Of a stretch of DNA of 64,000 nt, positions 16,729-25,035 are shown in pieces. Source of the DNA: an uncultured Alphaproteobacteria bacterium. Its GTDB lineage: Bacteria; Pseudomonadota; Alphaproteobacteria; Rhizobiales; Beijerinckiaceae. The position numbers were made by a program, and so were the translations under genes. The stretch's first letter is position 1. The number at the start of each line of letters is the position of its first letter. Location of the stretch: NCBI GenBank assembly GCA_937988775.1, contig CALKHP010000030.1:360946-424945 (forward strand). Direction: 5' to 3'. Under the pieces are notes generated by a model. The model searched no databases. It was not told the origin of the DNA and saw nothing but the letters and a program-made list of their open reading frames with translations.

Positions 16729-17870
16729 GCCGGCACTCCCTTGCTCAACAGTTCGCGCGCGATGATCGAGCGCTGGATCTGGTTGGTGCCCTCGTAAATC
16801 TGCGTGATCTTGGCGTCGCGATACAGGCGCTCGACCTCGAAGCCGCGAATATAGCCGCTGCCGCCGAAGACCTGCACGGCATTGGCGGTCTGGGCGACGG
16901 CCATGTCGCCGGCGAAGCATTTCGCCATCGAGCAGTAGATCGTCGCCGAGCGCTGGGCATCGAAGGCGTCGGCCGCGTTGCGCACCAGCAGGCGGGCGGC
17001 GGTGATGTCCTTGGCCATGTCGGCCAATATCCACTGCAACCCTTGAAAATCGGCGATGCGCTGGCCGAACTGCTTGCGCTGGTTGGCGTAATCGAGCGCC
17101 GCTTCAAGCCCCGCCTGGGCGATGCCGACGGCGAGCGAGGCGATGCCGATGCGGCCCTTGTCGAGCGCGCCCATCATGATGTGGAAGCCCTTGCCCTCGG
17201 CGCCGAGCATGGCGTCGGCCGGCAGTGCGACCTGATCGAAATGCAGCGCGCCGACCTGGCTCGCGCGCTGGCCCATCTTGTGCTCCTTCGGCCCGCGCGA
17301 CACGCCGGGAAGATCGAACGGCACGATGAAGATGCTCATGCCGCGCTTGCCGGCATCCTTGTCGGTCCGCGCCAGCACGAAGCCGACATCGGCGACGGGA
17401 GCATTGTGGATCCACAGTTTGGAGCCGGTGAGCTTCCAGCCGGTGGCGGTGCGCTCGGCCGTGGTCTTGATGCCGGAAACATCGGTGCCGGCGCCGGCCT
17501 CCGTGATGCAATAGGCCGGCTTGACTTTGGCGCTGAGCAGCGGTCCGAGCCACTTCTTCTGCTGCTCCGGCGTGCCGTGCACCGAGAGCAGCGTGCCGAT
17601 CAACTCGTAAAGCCCGCACTGGTCGGCGACGGAGGCATAGCCGCGCGACAGTTCCTCCATGACCAGCGCATAGGCGAGCGCGTCGAGCCCGGCGCCGCCA
17701 AGCTCGGCCGGCACGGTGATGCCGAACAGGCCGAGTTCGCCCATCTGGCGATAGATCTCGGCCGGAAAGGTCTCGTCGCGGTCGAGCGCCTCGGCCTGCG
17801 GCCGGATCACCTCCTCGGCGAAGCGGCGGGCGACATTGCGGATTTCTTCGTGGGTCTCGGAAAGGGACAT
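16725..17870 (-). CDS. Acyl-CoA dehydrogenase
   Basis: Encodes 381 residues, the usual length for FAD-dependent acyl-CoA dehydrogenases, which introduce an alpha-beta double bond into acyl-CoA and pass electrons to ETF. It shows YCITEAGAGTDVSGIKTTAE and WIHNAPVADVGFVLART (FAD/substrate contacts), KMGQRASQ, and the C-terminal QIYEGTNQIQRSIIAREL with Glu360 as the catalytic base. The ATG at 17870 gives the usual N-terminus (LSETHEEIRNVARRFAEEVI). It follows the second MaoC gene by 17 bases and overlaps the DUF993 gene. The specific acyl substrate cannot be read. Confidence 0.95.
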   Translation of the reverse strand: MSLSETHEEIRNVARRFAEEVIRPQAEALDRDETFPAEIYRQMGELGLFGITVPAELGGAGLDALAYALVMEELSRGYASVADQCGLYELIGTLLSVHGTPEQQKKWLGPLLSAKVKPAYCITEAGAGTDVSGIKTTAERTATGWKLTGSKLWIHNAPVADVGFVLARTDKDAGKRGMSIFIVPFDLPGVSRGPKEHKMGQRASQVGALHFDQVALPADAMLGAEGKGFHIMMGALDKGRIGIASLAVGIAQAGLEAALDYANQRKQFGQRIADFQGLQWILADMAKDITAARLLVRNAADAFDAQRSATIYCSMAKCFAGDMAVAQTANAVQVFGGSGYIRGFEVERLYRDAKITQIYEGTNQIQRSIIARELLSKGVPA

Positions 17871-17887
17871 GGTCGCTGGGATTTCCT

Positions 17888-18328
17888 TCAGGCCACCGGT
17901 GGCAGCCAACGCATGACATGGGTTCCGGCAAGACAAAGCGCGCCGTCCTGATTGGCGACCTCGACCCTGGCGCGATGACGGCCGGCCGCCTCGTCGATTT
18001 CCTCGACGCGATAGGTCGCGGTCAGCGTGTCGCCAATGAAGACCGGGCGCAGGAAGCGGATCCTGTCGTAGCCGAGCGACACCGAAACGCCCTTATAGCC
18101 GCGCTCGACGGCGCGGCGCGAGATCATCGAGGCGGTGCTGGAGAGCAGGCCCATCACCAGCCCGCCATGGGCGATACGCTGGCCGAACTGGCTCTTGCGG
18201 GCATAATCCTCATTGACGTGGATCGGGTCGAAATCGCCCGACAGCGCCGAGAACAGCAGCAGGTCGGCCTCGCCGATGGTCTTGGCGAAGCTGGCTTCCT
18301 CGCCGGCCTTGACGGGGATCGCGCTCAT
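17888..18328 (-). CDS. MaoC-like enoyl-CoA hydratase
   Basis: Encodes 146 residues of the MaoC/hydratase-2 hot-dog fold. The motif FSALSGDFDPIHVNEDYA contains catalytic Asp32 and His37 with DP in place of NP, a common variant, followed by RIAHGGLVMGLLSS. It would hydrate a trans-2-enoyl-CoA, the product expected from the adjacent acyl-CoA dehydrogenase. It starts inside the end of the shikimate-dehydrogenase-like gene (ATGA overlap), so the two are translationally coupled. A second MaoC gene with a divergent motif ends the operon at 13404. Confidence 0.92.
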   Translation of the reverse strand: MSAIPVKAGEEASFAKTIGEADLLLFSALSGDFDPIHVNEDYARKSQFGQRIAHGGLVMGLLSSTASMISRRAVERGYKGVSVSLGYDRIRFLRPVFIGDTLTATYRVEEIDEAAGRHRARVEVANQDGALCLAGTHVMRWLPPVA

Positions 18329-19149
18329 GGCCTGCCCTCTACATGGAAGAATTTCATCAGTTCCACGCCCTGCCCTTCCAGCATGGTCTTGCCGGGCAGT
18401 GCCTTGCAGCCGCGCTGGCGCGCCGCGCTCAGGAAGGCGGTGACCTCCGGCTTCATGATGATGTCGACGACGAGCATTTCGGGCCGCAGCCGCTCGATCG
18501 AAACGGGGAGCGGATCGCCCTCGGCCATGCCGGTCGGCGTGGCGTTGATCAGCGTGTCATGGCTGTCGAGATCGGGCGCGCCGGCGCGCGCGTCGCAGGC
18601 CGGATAGGCCCGCTTCACGCGATCGACCAGCGCCTGCGTCTTGACCGCATCGACATCATGGATGGTGACGGCCGCCGCACCGGCCTGCGCCAGCGCGACC
18701 GCGACGGCGCTGCCGGCACCGCCGGCGCCAAGCAGCATGACGCGGCGGCCGCGCGGGTCCTCGCCCTGCTCGCGCAGGCCGCGCATCAGCCCGACGCCGT
18801 CGAACATGTCGCCGCTCCAGCGCCCGTCCGGCTCGCGCCGCATGGCGTTGGCGGCGCCGACCGCCTCGGCCATCGGCAGCACCTGATCGATGAAGGGCAG
18901 GATGCGCGCCTTGTAGGGCACGGTGATGACGATGCCGTCGAGATTGGCGATCGCCTTCAGGCCACGCACCGTGTCGTCGAACTTCTCAGGCACGACATGG
19001 ATCGGCACCAGCACGGCGTCGAGCCCGGCGGCGGCGATGCGCGGGTTGAAGGTCTGCGGCGACTTCACCTGCGCGATCGGGTGGCCGATGATGGCAAACA
19101 GCCGCGTCGAGCCGCCGATCTCGGCCTGCAAGGGAGCAACCATGGTCAT
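18325..19149 (-). CDS. Shikimate/quinate dehydrogenase-like oxidoreductase
   Basis: Encodes 274 residues of the AroE family. The substrate side shows QVKSPQTFN (in place of the SxSPxxHN of biosynthetic AroE), VITVPYK with catalytic Lys80, AAN with Asn101 and FDG with Asp117. The nucleotide side has the glycine loop GAGGAGSA (141-148). The C-terminus has GKTMLEGQG with the conserved Gln. The VKSP variant and the catabolic operon suggest that this is not the biosynthetic aroE but a dehydrogenase for quinate, shikimate or a similar hydroxy acid. It overlaps genes on both sides by 4 bases. Confidence 0.88.
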   Translation of the reverse strand: MTMVAPLQAEIGGSTRLFAIIGHPIAQVKSPQTFNPRIAAAGLDAVLVPIHVVPEKFDDTVRGLKAIANLDGIVITVPYKARILPFIDQVLPMAEAVGAANAMRREPDGRWSGDMFDGVGLMRGLREQGEDPRGRRVMLLGAGGAGSAVAVALAQAGAAAVTIHDVDAVKTQALVDRVKRAYPACDARAGAPDLDSHDTLINATPTGMAEGDPLPVSIERLRPEMLVVDIIMKPEVTAFLSAARQRGCKALPGKTMLEGQGVELMKFFHVEGRP

Positions 19150-20759
19150 TCGGCCGCCAGCGGCCGGGCCGCATCCGTGAGACGGGGCGAACCGGCGCGG
19201 GCCGCGCGGCCGGCCAGATGCGCCGGCAGCCCGACCGACTCGGGCTTGAACAGGCGCGCATCCATCGTCTTGAGGTTCGGCGAGATGGCCGGCTTGAAGT
19301 CCATGCGGGCGATGATATCGCGCTCGACATCGACGCCGGGCGCGACCTCGATCAGTTCGACGCCGTTCTCGCCAAGCTGGAACACGGCGCGCTCGGTCAC
19401 ATACAGCACGCGCTGGCCGCGCTCGCGGCCATACGGCCCGCTATAGGTGATCTGCTGCACGGCCTTGACCAGCTTGGCATGGGCGCCGTCCCTGGCGATG
19501 TTCATTTTGCCGCCGGCCCAGTCGATCTGCGATTTTCCGGCGGTGAACGTACCGCTATAGACCACCGTCCTGGCGTTCTGGCTGATGTTGATGAAGCCGC
19601 CCGGCCCGATGATGCGATCGCCGAAGCGGCTGACATTGACGTTGCCCTGTTCGTCGAGTTCCGCGAAGGACAGGAAGGCAAGGTCGAGCCCGCCGCCATC
19701 GTAGAAATCGAACTGGTAGGGCTGGTCGATCATCGCCTGGTAGTTGCGCGCCGCACCCGCCTCGTTGCCGGAAGCCGGCGCGCCGCCGATCAGGCCCTGC
19801 TCGTTGGTCAGGCAGACCTCGTCAAGCACGTCCTCCTCGGCCGCGACATTGGCGATGCCGGTCGAGATGCCGGAGCCGAGATTGCAGATCGCGCCCGGAA
19901 AAAGCTCCATGGCGGCGCGGCGCGCGATGATCTTGCGCGCATCGAGCGGCAGCACCGGAATATCCGAGAGCGGCATGCGCAACTCGCCGGCATAGGACGG
20001 GCTGTATTCGGTGGCGAAGGTCTGCCACTGGTCGGGGGCGACCACCACCAGATCGACGAGGATGCCGGGGATCTTGACCAGTTTCGGATTGAGCGTGCCG
20101 CGCTTGGCCATGCGCTTGACCTGCACGATGACGAGCCCGCCGCAACGCTTGGTGGCCTGCGCCTCCGACAGCATTTCCAGGAAGACCGCTTCCTGTTCCA
20201 TGGTGACGTTGCCGTCCTCATCGGCGGTCGTGCCGCGCAGGAAGCAGACGTCGATATGGATCGGCTTGTAGAACAGGTATTCCTCGCCGCGGAACTCGAT
20301 CAGTTCCACCACGTCCTCGGTGGCGGATTTGCTCTGCCGGCCGCCCTCGTGGCGCGGATCGACAAAGGTGTGCAGGCCGGTCTTGGTGATCAGGCCGGGG
20401 CGTCCGGCCGCCATCTCGCGCATCATTTGCGACATCGCGCCCTGCGGCAGCGTGTAGCCCTCGATCTTGTCGGCAAGGGCGAGATCGGAAATCTTCGGCG
20501 AGTTGACGAACGTGCCGCTGACGACGCGCTTCAGCAGGCCCTCATGCGCGAGATGGTTGGCGCCATGCTTGTCGCCGTCGCCGAGGCCGACCGGATGCAC
20601 GGCCGTGATCTTGCGCGGCTCGTTCTCGGCCAGGAAGCGGCGCTCAAGCGCCGCCATCAGCGCCTCGGGCACGGCGTGGCCGCCACCCGAGCCCCCCATC
20701 AGCAAGGTATCGCCCGAGCGGATCAGCTTGACGGCTTCATCGGCGGTGACGCGTTTCAC
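19146..20759 (-). CDS. Class I acyl-CoA:carboxylate CoA-transferase
   Basis: Encodes 537 residues, the size of single-chain family I CoA-transferases (propionate CoA-transferase/YdiF type). The N-terminal half has LLMGGSGGGHAVPEALM; the C-terminal half has LGSGISTGIANVA and LTNEQGLIGGAPASG, in which Glu320 is the predicted catalytic glutamate that forms the glutamyl-CoA intermediate. It probably activates the imported carboxylic acid to its CoA ester. The start is a GTG at 20759, seven bases after GGAG; earlier in-frame codons run into the ATPase gene. It follows the ATPase gene by 16 bases. Confidence 0.92.
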   Translation of the reverse strand: MKRVTADEAVKLIRSGDTLLMGGSGGGHAVPEALMAALERRFLAENEPRKITAVHPVGLGDGDKHGANHLAHEGLLKRVVSGTFVNSPKISDLALADKIEGYTLPQGAMSQMMREMAAGRPGLITKTGLHTFVDPRHEGGRQSKSATEDVVELIEFRGEEYLFYKPIHIDVCFLRGTTADEDGNVTMEQEAVFLEMLSEAQATKRCGGLVIVQVKRMAKRGTLNPKLVKIPGILVDLVVVAPDQWQTFATEYSPSYAGELRMPLSDIPVLPLDARKIIARRAAMELFPGAICNLGSGISTGIANVAAEEDVLDEVCLTNEQGLIGGAPASGNEAGAARNYQAMIDQPYQFDFYDGGGLDLAFLSFAELDEQGNVNVSRFGDRIIGPGGFINISQNARTVVYSGTFTAGKSQIDWAGGKMNIARDGAHAKLVKAVQQITYSGPYGRERGQRVLYVTERAVFQLGENGVELIEVAPGVDVERDIIARMDFKPAISPNLKTMDARLFKPESVGLPAHLAGRAARAGSPRLTDAARPLAAE

Positions 20760-20775
20760 TTGTTTTCTCCACGGA

Positions 20776-22893
20776 TCATTGCAATTGCCCGGCGAAATGG
20801 CAGGCAGCGACGTGGCCGGGCGCATGCTCGACCAGAGGGGGTGGCACGCTGGCGCAAATCTCCTTGGCGAGCGGGCAGCGGGTACGGAAGCGGCAGCCCG
20901 AAGGCGGCTCGATCGAACTCGGCGGCTCGCCGTCGAGCTTGAGATAGCCGCGCTCGCGCTCGACCACCGCATCGGGGATCGGCACGGCCGAGAGCAGGTA
21001 GCGCGTATAGGGATGCAGCGGCCGGTCGAAAAGCTGATCGGCGGGCGCGATCTCCATCACCTTGCCGAGATAGAGCACCACGACCCGGTCGGAGATGTGC
21101 CGCACCACGGCGAGGTCATGGGCGATGAACAGGTAGGTCAGCCCGTATTTTTCCTGCAGGTCGAGCATCAGGTTGATGATCTGCGCCTGGATGTTGACGT
21201 CGAGCGCCGAGATCGGCTCGTCGGCGACGATGAAATCCGGCTCCACGGCGAGCGCGCGCGCGATCGAGATACGCTGGCGCTGGCCGCCGGAGAACTCGTA
21301 CGAGTAGCGCCGCCCGACGCGCGGATTGAGGCCGACCGTGTTGAGCAGGTCGGCGACGCGCTCCTGCGTCTCGGCATTGGTCTTGGTGATGCCGTGGAAA
21401 CGCAGCGGCTCGGCGATCATGTCGCCGACCGTCATGCGCGGGTTGAGCGAGCCATAGGGGTCCTGGAACACCATCTGCAAGCGCCGGCGCAGCGGCCTGA
21501 TCTGCTTCTGGCTGCTCCGGGCAATGTCCTGGCCGGCAAACACCACCTCGCCGGAATCGGGCTGGTGGATGCGCATCACGACGCGCGCCAGCGTCGATTT
21601 TCCGCAGCCGGATTCGCCGACGAGCCCGACCGTCTCGCCGCGAAACACGTCGAGATCGACATTGTCGACGGCATGGACGGCACGGCGCGGCTGGAAATAG
21701 CCGGTCTTGGGCAGCGGGAAGTGCTTGACGACGTCGCGCAGGCTGAGGAGCGGCGCCTCGTCACGGCCGGCGATGACGCGCGGCGTGGCGGCCTTTGCCT
21801 CAGTCTTGGCCTCAGTCTTGGCCTTGGCCTCGGCCTCGGCCTTGGCATGGCGCTGCTTCTTGGGCAGCGGCGTGCCGGCCTGCGTCACCCAGCAGCGCGA
21901 CTTGCGGCCGGGCGCGACCTCGGCGAGGTCGGGATGAGAATCGCATTTCTCGATGCGGAACGGGCAGCGCGGCGCGAAGCGGCAGCCCTTCGGCAGGTCG
22001 AACGGGTCCGGCGGCTGGCCCTCGATGGTGGTCAGGCGGCGGTCGGACGGGCGAACCTCGTCGATGCGCGGCACGGCGTTGATCAGCGCCCAGGTATAGG
22101 GATGGCGCGGATCGGCGAGCAGGTCCTCGGTCAGCCCCTCCTCGACCACTTCGCCGCCATACATGACGATGGTGCGGCGGCAGACGCGGGCGATGACGCC
22201 GAGATCGTGGCTGATCAGCACCACCGAGGTGCCGAAATCGCGGTTCAACTCGCGGATCAGGTCGAGGATCTGCGCCTGGATGGTGACGTCGAGCGCCGTG
22301 GTCGGCTCGTCGGCGATGAGCAGCGCCGGCTCGTTGCTCATGCCGAGCGCCAGCATGACGCGCTGGCGCATGCCGCCCGAGAACTGGTGCGGGTAGCTCT
22401 CGACGGCGCGTTCCGGCGCGGTCACGCCCATGCGGCCGAGCAGGCCGACGGCGCGCTTGCCGGCCTGTTCCGGCGTGAAGCGGCCATGCACGACCATGGT
22501 CTCGACCAGTTGCTTGGCGATCTTCAGCACCGGGTTGAGCGAGGTCATCGGGTCCTGGAACACCATGGCCATGCGGTCGCCGCGCACGGCGCGCAGTTCC
22601 TCCGGGTTCATGGCCAGCACATCCTTGCCCTGGAAGTGCACCTCGCCGGCCGTGATGCGGGCCGGCTCATCGAGCAGGCGCATCAGCGACAGCGCGGTGA
22701 CGCTCTTGCCGGAGCCGGATTCGCCGACGATGCCGAGCGCCTCGCCCTGCGCCACCGTGAAGGACACGCCATCGACCGCCGTGACGATACCGTCATCGGT
22801 GAAGAACTGCGTGCGCAGGTTCTCGACCTTGAGCGCGGGAGTGTCGGTATCGGGCGCCGCGCCGTTGAGCTCGGCCTTGAAGGTCATGTTCAT
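20776..22893 (-). CDS. Fused peptide-type ABC transporter ATPase (DppD-DppF fusion)
   Basis: Encodes about 705 residues with two complete ATP-binding cassettes. Cassette 1 has Walker A GESGSGKS, signature FSGGMRQRV and Walker B LLIADEP; cassette 2 has GESGCGKST, FSGGQRQRIS and FIVADEP. Each ends with the oligopeptide C-terminal domain rich in Cys (GCRFAPRCPFRIEKC, GCRFRTRCPLAKEIC). The two are joined by a low-complexity Ala/Lys/Glu linker encoded at about 21797-21848. It energises the permeases encoded just upstream. ATG 22893 has GAGGG before it; GTG 22905, overlapping the permease stop, is an alternative start. Confidence 0.95.
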   Translation of the reverse strand: MNMTFKAELNGAAPDTDTPALKVENLRTQFFTDDGIVTAVDGVSFTVAQGEALGIVGESGSGKSVTALSLMRLLDEPARITAGEVHFQGKDVLAMNPEELRAVRGDRMAMVFQDPMTSLNPVLKIAKQLVETMVVHGRFTPEQAGKRAVGLLGRMGVTAPERAVESYPHQFSGGMRQRVMLALGMSNEPALLIADEPTTALDVTIQAQILDLIRELNRDFGTSVVLISHDLGVIARVCRRTIVMYGGEVVEEGLTEDLLADPRHPYTWALINAVPRIDEVRPSDRRLTTIEGQPPDPFDLPKGCRFAPRCPFRIEKCDSHPDLAEVAPGRKSRCWVTQAGTPLPKKQRHAKAEAEAKAKTEAKTEAKAATPRVIAGRDEAPLLSLRDVVKHFPLPKTGYFQPRRAVHAVDNVDLDVFRGETVGLVGESGCGKSTLARVVMRIHQPDSGEVVFAGQDIARSSQKQIRPLRRRLQMVFQDPYGSLNPRMTVGDMIAEPLRFHGITKTNAETQERVADLLNTVGLNPRVGRRYSYEFSGGQRQRISIARALAVEPDFIVADEPISALDVNIQAQIINLMLDLQEKYGLTYLFIAHDLAVVRHISDRVVVLYLGKVMEIAPADQLFDRPLHPYTRYLLSAVPIPDAVVERERGYLKLDGEPPSSIEPPSGCRFRTRCPLAKEICASVPPPLVEHAPGHVAACHFAGQLQ

Positions 22894-22901
22894 GGCGTCC
22901 C

Positions 22902-23783
22902 TCACCGTTTCATTGCCTTGGGGTCGAGCCAGTCACGCACGCCGTCGCCGAGGAAGTTGAAGCCGAGCACGATGGTCAGGATGCAGAAGCCGGGGAAGGT
23001 CGCGACCCACCATTGCGCCACCAGTTCGCGGCCCTCCGCGACCATCGAGCCCCACTCCGCCGTCGGCGGCACGACGCCGAGCCCGAGGAAGGACAAGCCC
23101 GCGAAGGTGATGATGGCGTTGCCGACATCGAGCGTGACGAGCACGATCAGCGGGCCGACCGAGTTCGGAATGATGTGACGGAACAGGATGCGCGCCGGGC
23201 CGAAGCCGGCGACGATCGCCGCCTCGACATATTCCTGCGAGCGCTGCGTCAGCACCATCGAATGGGCGAGGCGGGCGAATTTCGGCCACCACACCACCAG
23301 CATGGCGATGATGGTGTTGGTGGTGCCGATGCCAAGCGCCGCGGCGATGGCGAGCGCCAGGATGATCGGCGGGAAGCACAGCACCAGATCGGTCAGGCGC
23401 ATGATCGCCTCCTCGATCTTGCCGCGCGCGAAGGCGGCGATGCCGCCGAGCAGCGTGCCGAACAGCGCGCCGACGATGACCACCACGAAGCCGGTGGTCA
23501 GCGAGATGCGCGAGCCGAACAGCAGCCTGGTGAACACGTCGCGCCCGAGCGCGTCGGTGCCGAGCCAATGCGCGCCCGAGGGCGGTTTCAGCCGGTTGGT
23601 GACGTCGACCATGTTCGGATCATGCGGGCTGAGCAGCGGCGCGGTGATCGCCACCACGATCCAGATCAGCACGATGAGCGTGCCCATCGCCGGCAGGCCG
23701 TAGCGCCGGCGCCAGCGCTGCGCCCTGGTCGCGACGGGCGCGACGGCGCGCTGCGTCACGGGGGCGTCGGTCACGGCGCTCAC
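22902..23783 (-). CDS. Peptide-type ABC transporter permease (DppC-like)
   Basis: Encodes 293 residues of an inner-membrane permease. A proline-rich cytoplasmic N-terminus leads to a first helix (MGTLIVLIWIVVAITAPLL), the DppC-type HWLGTDALGRDVFTRLLFGSR segment, four to five further helices, and the EAA loop EAAIVAGFGPARILFRHIIPN. It forms the channel with the DppB-like subunit, whose stop it overlaps by 4 bases. Substrate is unknown and follows that of the binding protein at 11595. Confidence 0.95.
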   Translation of the reverse strand: MSAVTDAPVTQRAVAPVATRAQRWRRRYGLPAMGTLIVLIWIVVAITAPLLSPHDPNMVDVTNRLKPPSGAHWLGTDALGRDVFTRLLFGSRISLTTGFVVVIVGALFGTLLGGIAAFARGKIEEAIMRLTDLVLCFPPIILALAIAAALGIGTTNTIIAMLVVWWPKFARLAHSMVLTQRSQEYVEAAIVAGFGPARILFRHIIPNSVGPLIVLVTLDVGNAIITFAGLSFLGLGVVPPTAEWGSMVAEGRELVAQWWVATFPGFCILTIVLGFNFLGDGVRDWLDPKAMKR

Positions 23784-24790
23784 CGCATCACCCGCGGGTC
23801 AAGATAGGCATAGCTGATGTCGATCATGAGGTTGATGAGCAGGTAGACCAGGGCCACCACCAGCGTGATGCCCATGATGGCCGGGAAATCGAGCGCCGCG
23901 GCGCTGCGGAACGTGTAGAGCCCGAGGCCGGGCCAGGAGAAGATCGTCTCGGTCATCACGGCGCCGCTCAACAGCTGCGCGTAGGCGAGGCCACCGAGCG
24001 TCACCACCGGGATGAGCGCGTTCGGGAAGACATGCCCCAGGATGATGGTGCTCTTCCTGAGCCCCTTGGCGCGCGCGACCCGGACATAATCCTGCTGGAT
24101 GCTCTCGAGCATGCTGGCGCGCGTGGTGCGGGTGATCAGACCGAGCGTCGCTGCCGCGAGCACGATCGAGGGCAGCACGAGATGCGCGGCCGCATCGCGG
24201 AACGTGCCCCAGTCGCCGGCGATGACGGTGTCGATCAGCAGCAGGCCGGTGACGCGGTCCGGCGCTAAGGCGATCGGATCGAGCTGGCCCGGCCCGGGCG
24301 CGATCTCGAGCCCGCCATAGAACACCGCCAGCATGATGAAGGCGAGCCAGAAGGTCGGCGACGACACGCCGATCAGCGACACGACGCGCGCGATATGATC
24401 GACCCAGGTATCGCGCCACACGGCGGCGACGATGCCGAGCGGGATGCCGACGAGCAGGGCGAGCACGAAGCCGATCGTGGCCAGTTCGAGCGTCGCCGGG
24501 GCGAATTGCACGATGTCGTCGAGGACCGGGCGCTGCGAGGCGATCGAGATGCCGAGGTCGCCATGGATCAGGCCGTAGAGGAAGATCAGGTAGCGATGCC
24601 AGAGCGGCAGGTCGAGCCCGAACTTGGCGCGCCATTCGGCGACGAATTCCTTGTTGGAGGCGGCGACGTCGCCAAGCTGCGCCAGCACCGGATCGCCCGG
24701 CACGGTATTGGCGATCAGGAAGATCACCAGCGTGGCGAGCACCGCCATGACGATGGTAATGCCTAGTCGCGAGACGATATATCGCGTCAT
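23780..24790 (-). CDS. Peptide-type ABC transporter permease (DppB-like)
   Basis: Encodes 336 residues, first gene of the long leftward operon. The N-terminus TRYIVSRLGITIVMAVLATLVIFLI followed by ANTVPGDP is typical of DppB/OppB. The EAA loop reads VRVARAKGLRKSTIILGHVFPNALIP. ATG 24790 is preferred, with GGGAG eight bases upstream; a TTG at 24796 is possible. Expression is probably controlled at 24887-24924, where a good promoter overlaps a LacI-type operator. Confidence 0.95.
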   Translation of the reverse strand: MTRYIVSRLGITIVMAVLATLVIFLIANTVPGDPVLAQLGDVAASNKEFVAEWRAKFGLDLPLWHRYLIFLYGLIHGDLGISIASQRPVLDDIVQFAPATLELATIGFVLALLVGIPLGIVAAVWRDTWVDHIARVVSLIGVSSPTFWLAFIMLAVFYGGLEIAPGPGQLDPIALAPDRVTGLLLIDTVIAGDWGTFRDAAAHLVLPSIVLAAATLGLITRTTRASMLESIQQDYVRVARAKGLRKSTIILGHVFPNALIPVVTLGGLAYAQLLSGAVMTETIFSWPGLGLYTFRSAAALDFPAIMGITLVVALVYLLINLMIDISYAYLDPRVMR

Positions 24791-24886
24791 TCTCAAGTCT
24801 CCCGGCTGGAAAACGGCAACCGGGGCGCAATTTCCAGGAAATTGGCCATTCCCACGATTCCCCTCCCAAATTGACGTCTTTTTTCG

Positions 24887-24924
24887 ATTTGGATCGTTCT
24901 AAATTCTGGGTGACGCCCTGTCAA
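24887..24924 (-). promoter_or_regulatory. Promoter with overlapping LacI-type operator for the catabolic operon
   Basis: On the minus strand TTGACA (24919-24924), a 17-base spacer and TAGAAC (24896-24901) form a sigma-70-type promoter. The -10 box lies inside an 18-base palindrome, ATTTAGAACGATCCAAAT (24887-24904), with matching arms at 7 of 9 positions around a central CG, as in LacI/GalR operators. The first codon is about 97 bases beyond the operator. The LacI-family gene at 25036 lies directly upstream on the same strand, and a near copy of the operator lies before the binding-protein gene (13269-13284). Confidence 0.7.
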
Positions 24925-25035
24925 TTGCCGCTTAGCATGAGGCATGCGACATGATCGGCACCTCATGAGCGGACCAGAATGCCTGTAACGCCCCCCTGTC
25001 GTCCAGCTTTCAGAACGGCCGGCCGGCCGGCGCGC

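Noticed and set aside
18325..19149. Biosynthetic aroE
   Set aside because: The substrate motif is VKSP rather than SxSP and the gene lies inside a catabolic operon, so it was kept as a generic shikimate/quinate-dehydrogenase-like call.
20760..20972. Upstream extension of the CoA-transferase
   Set aside because: It would overlap the ATPase gene by nearly 200 bases and has no family similarity; the GTG at 20759 has a good ribosome binding site.
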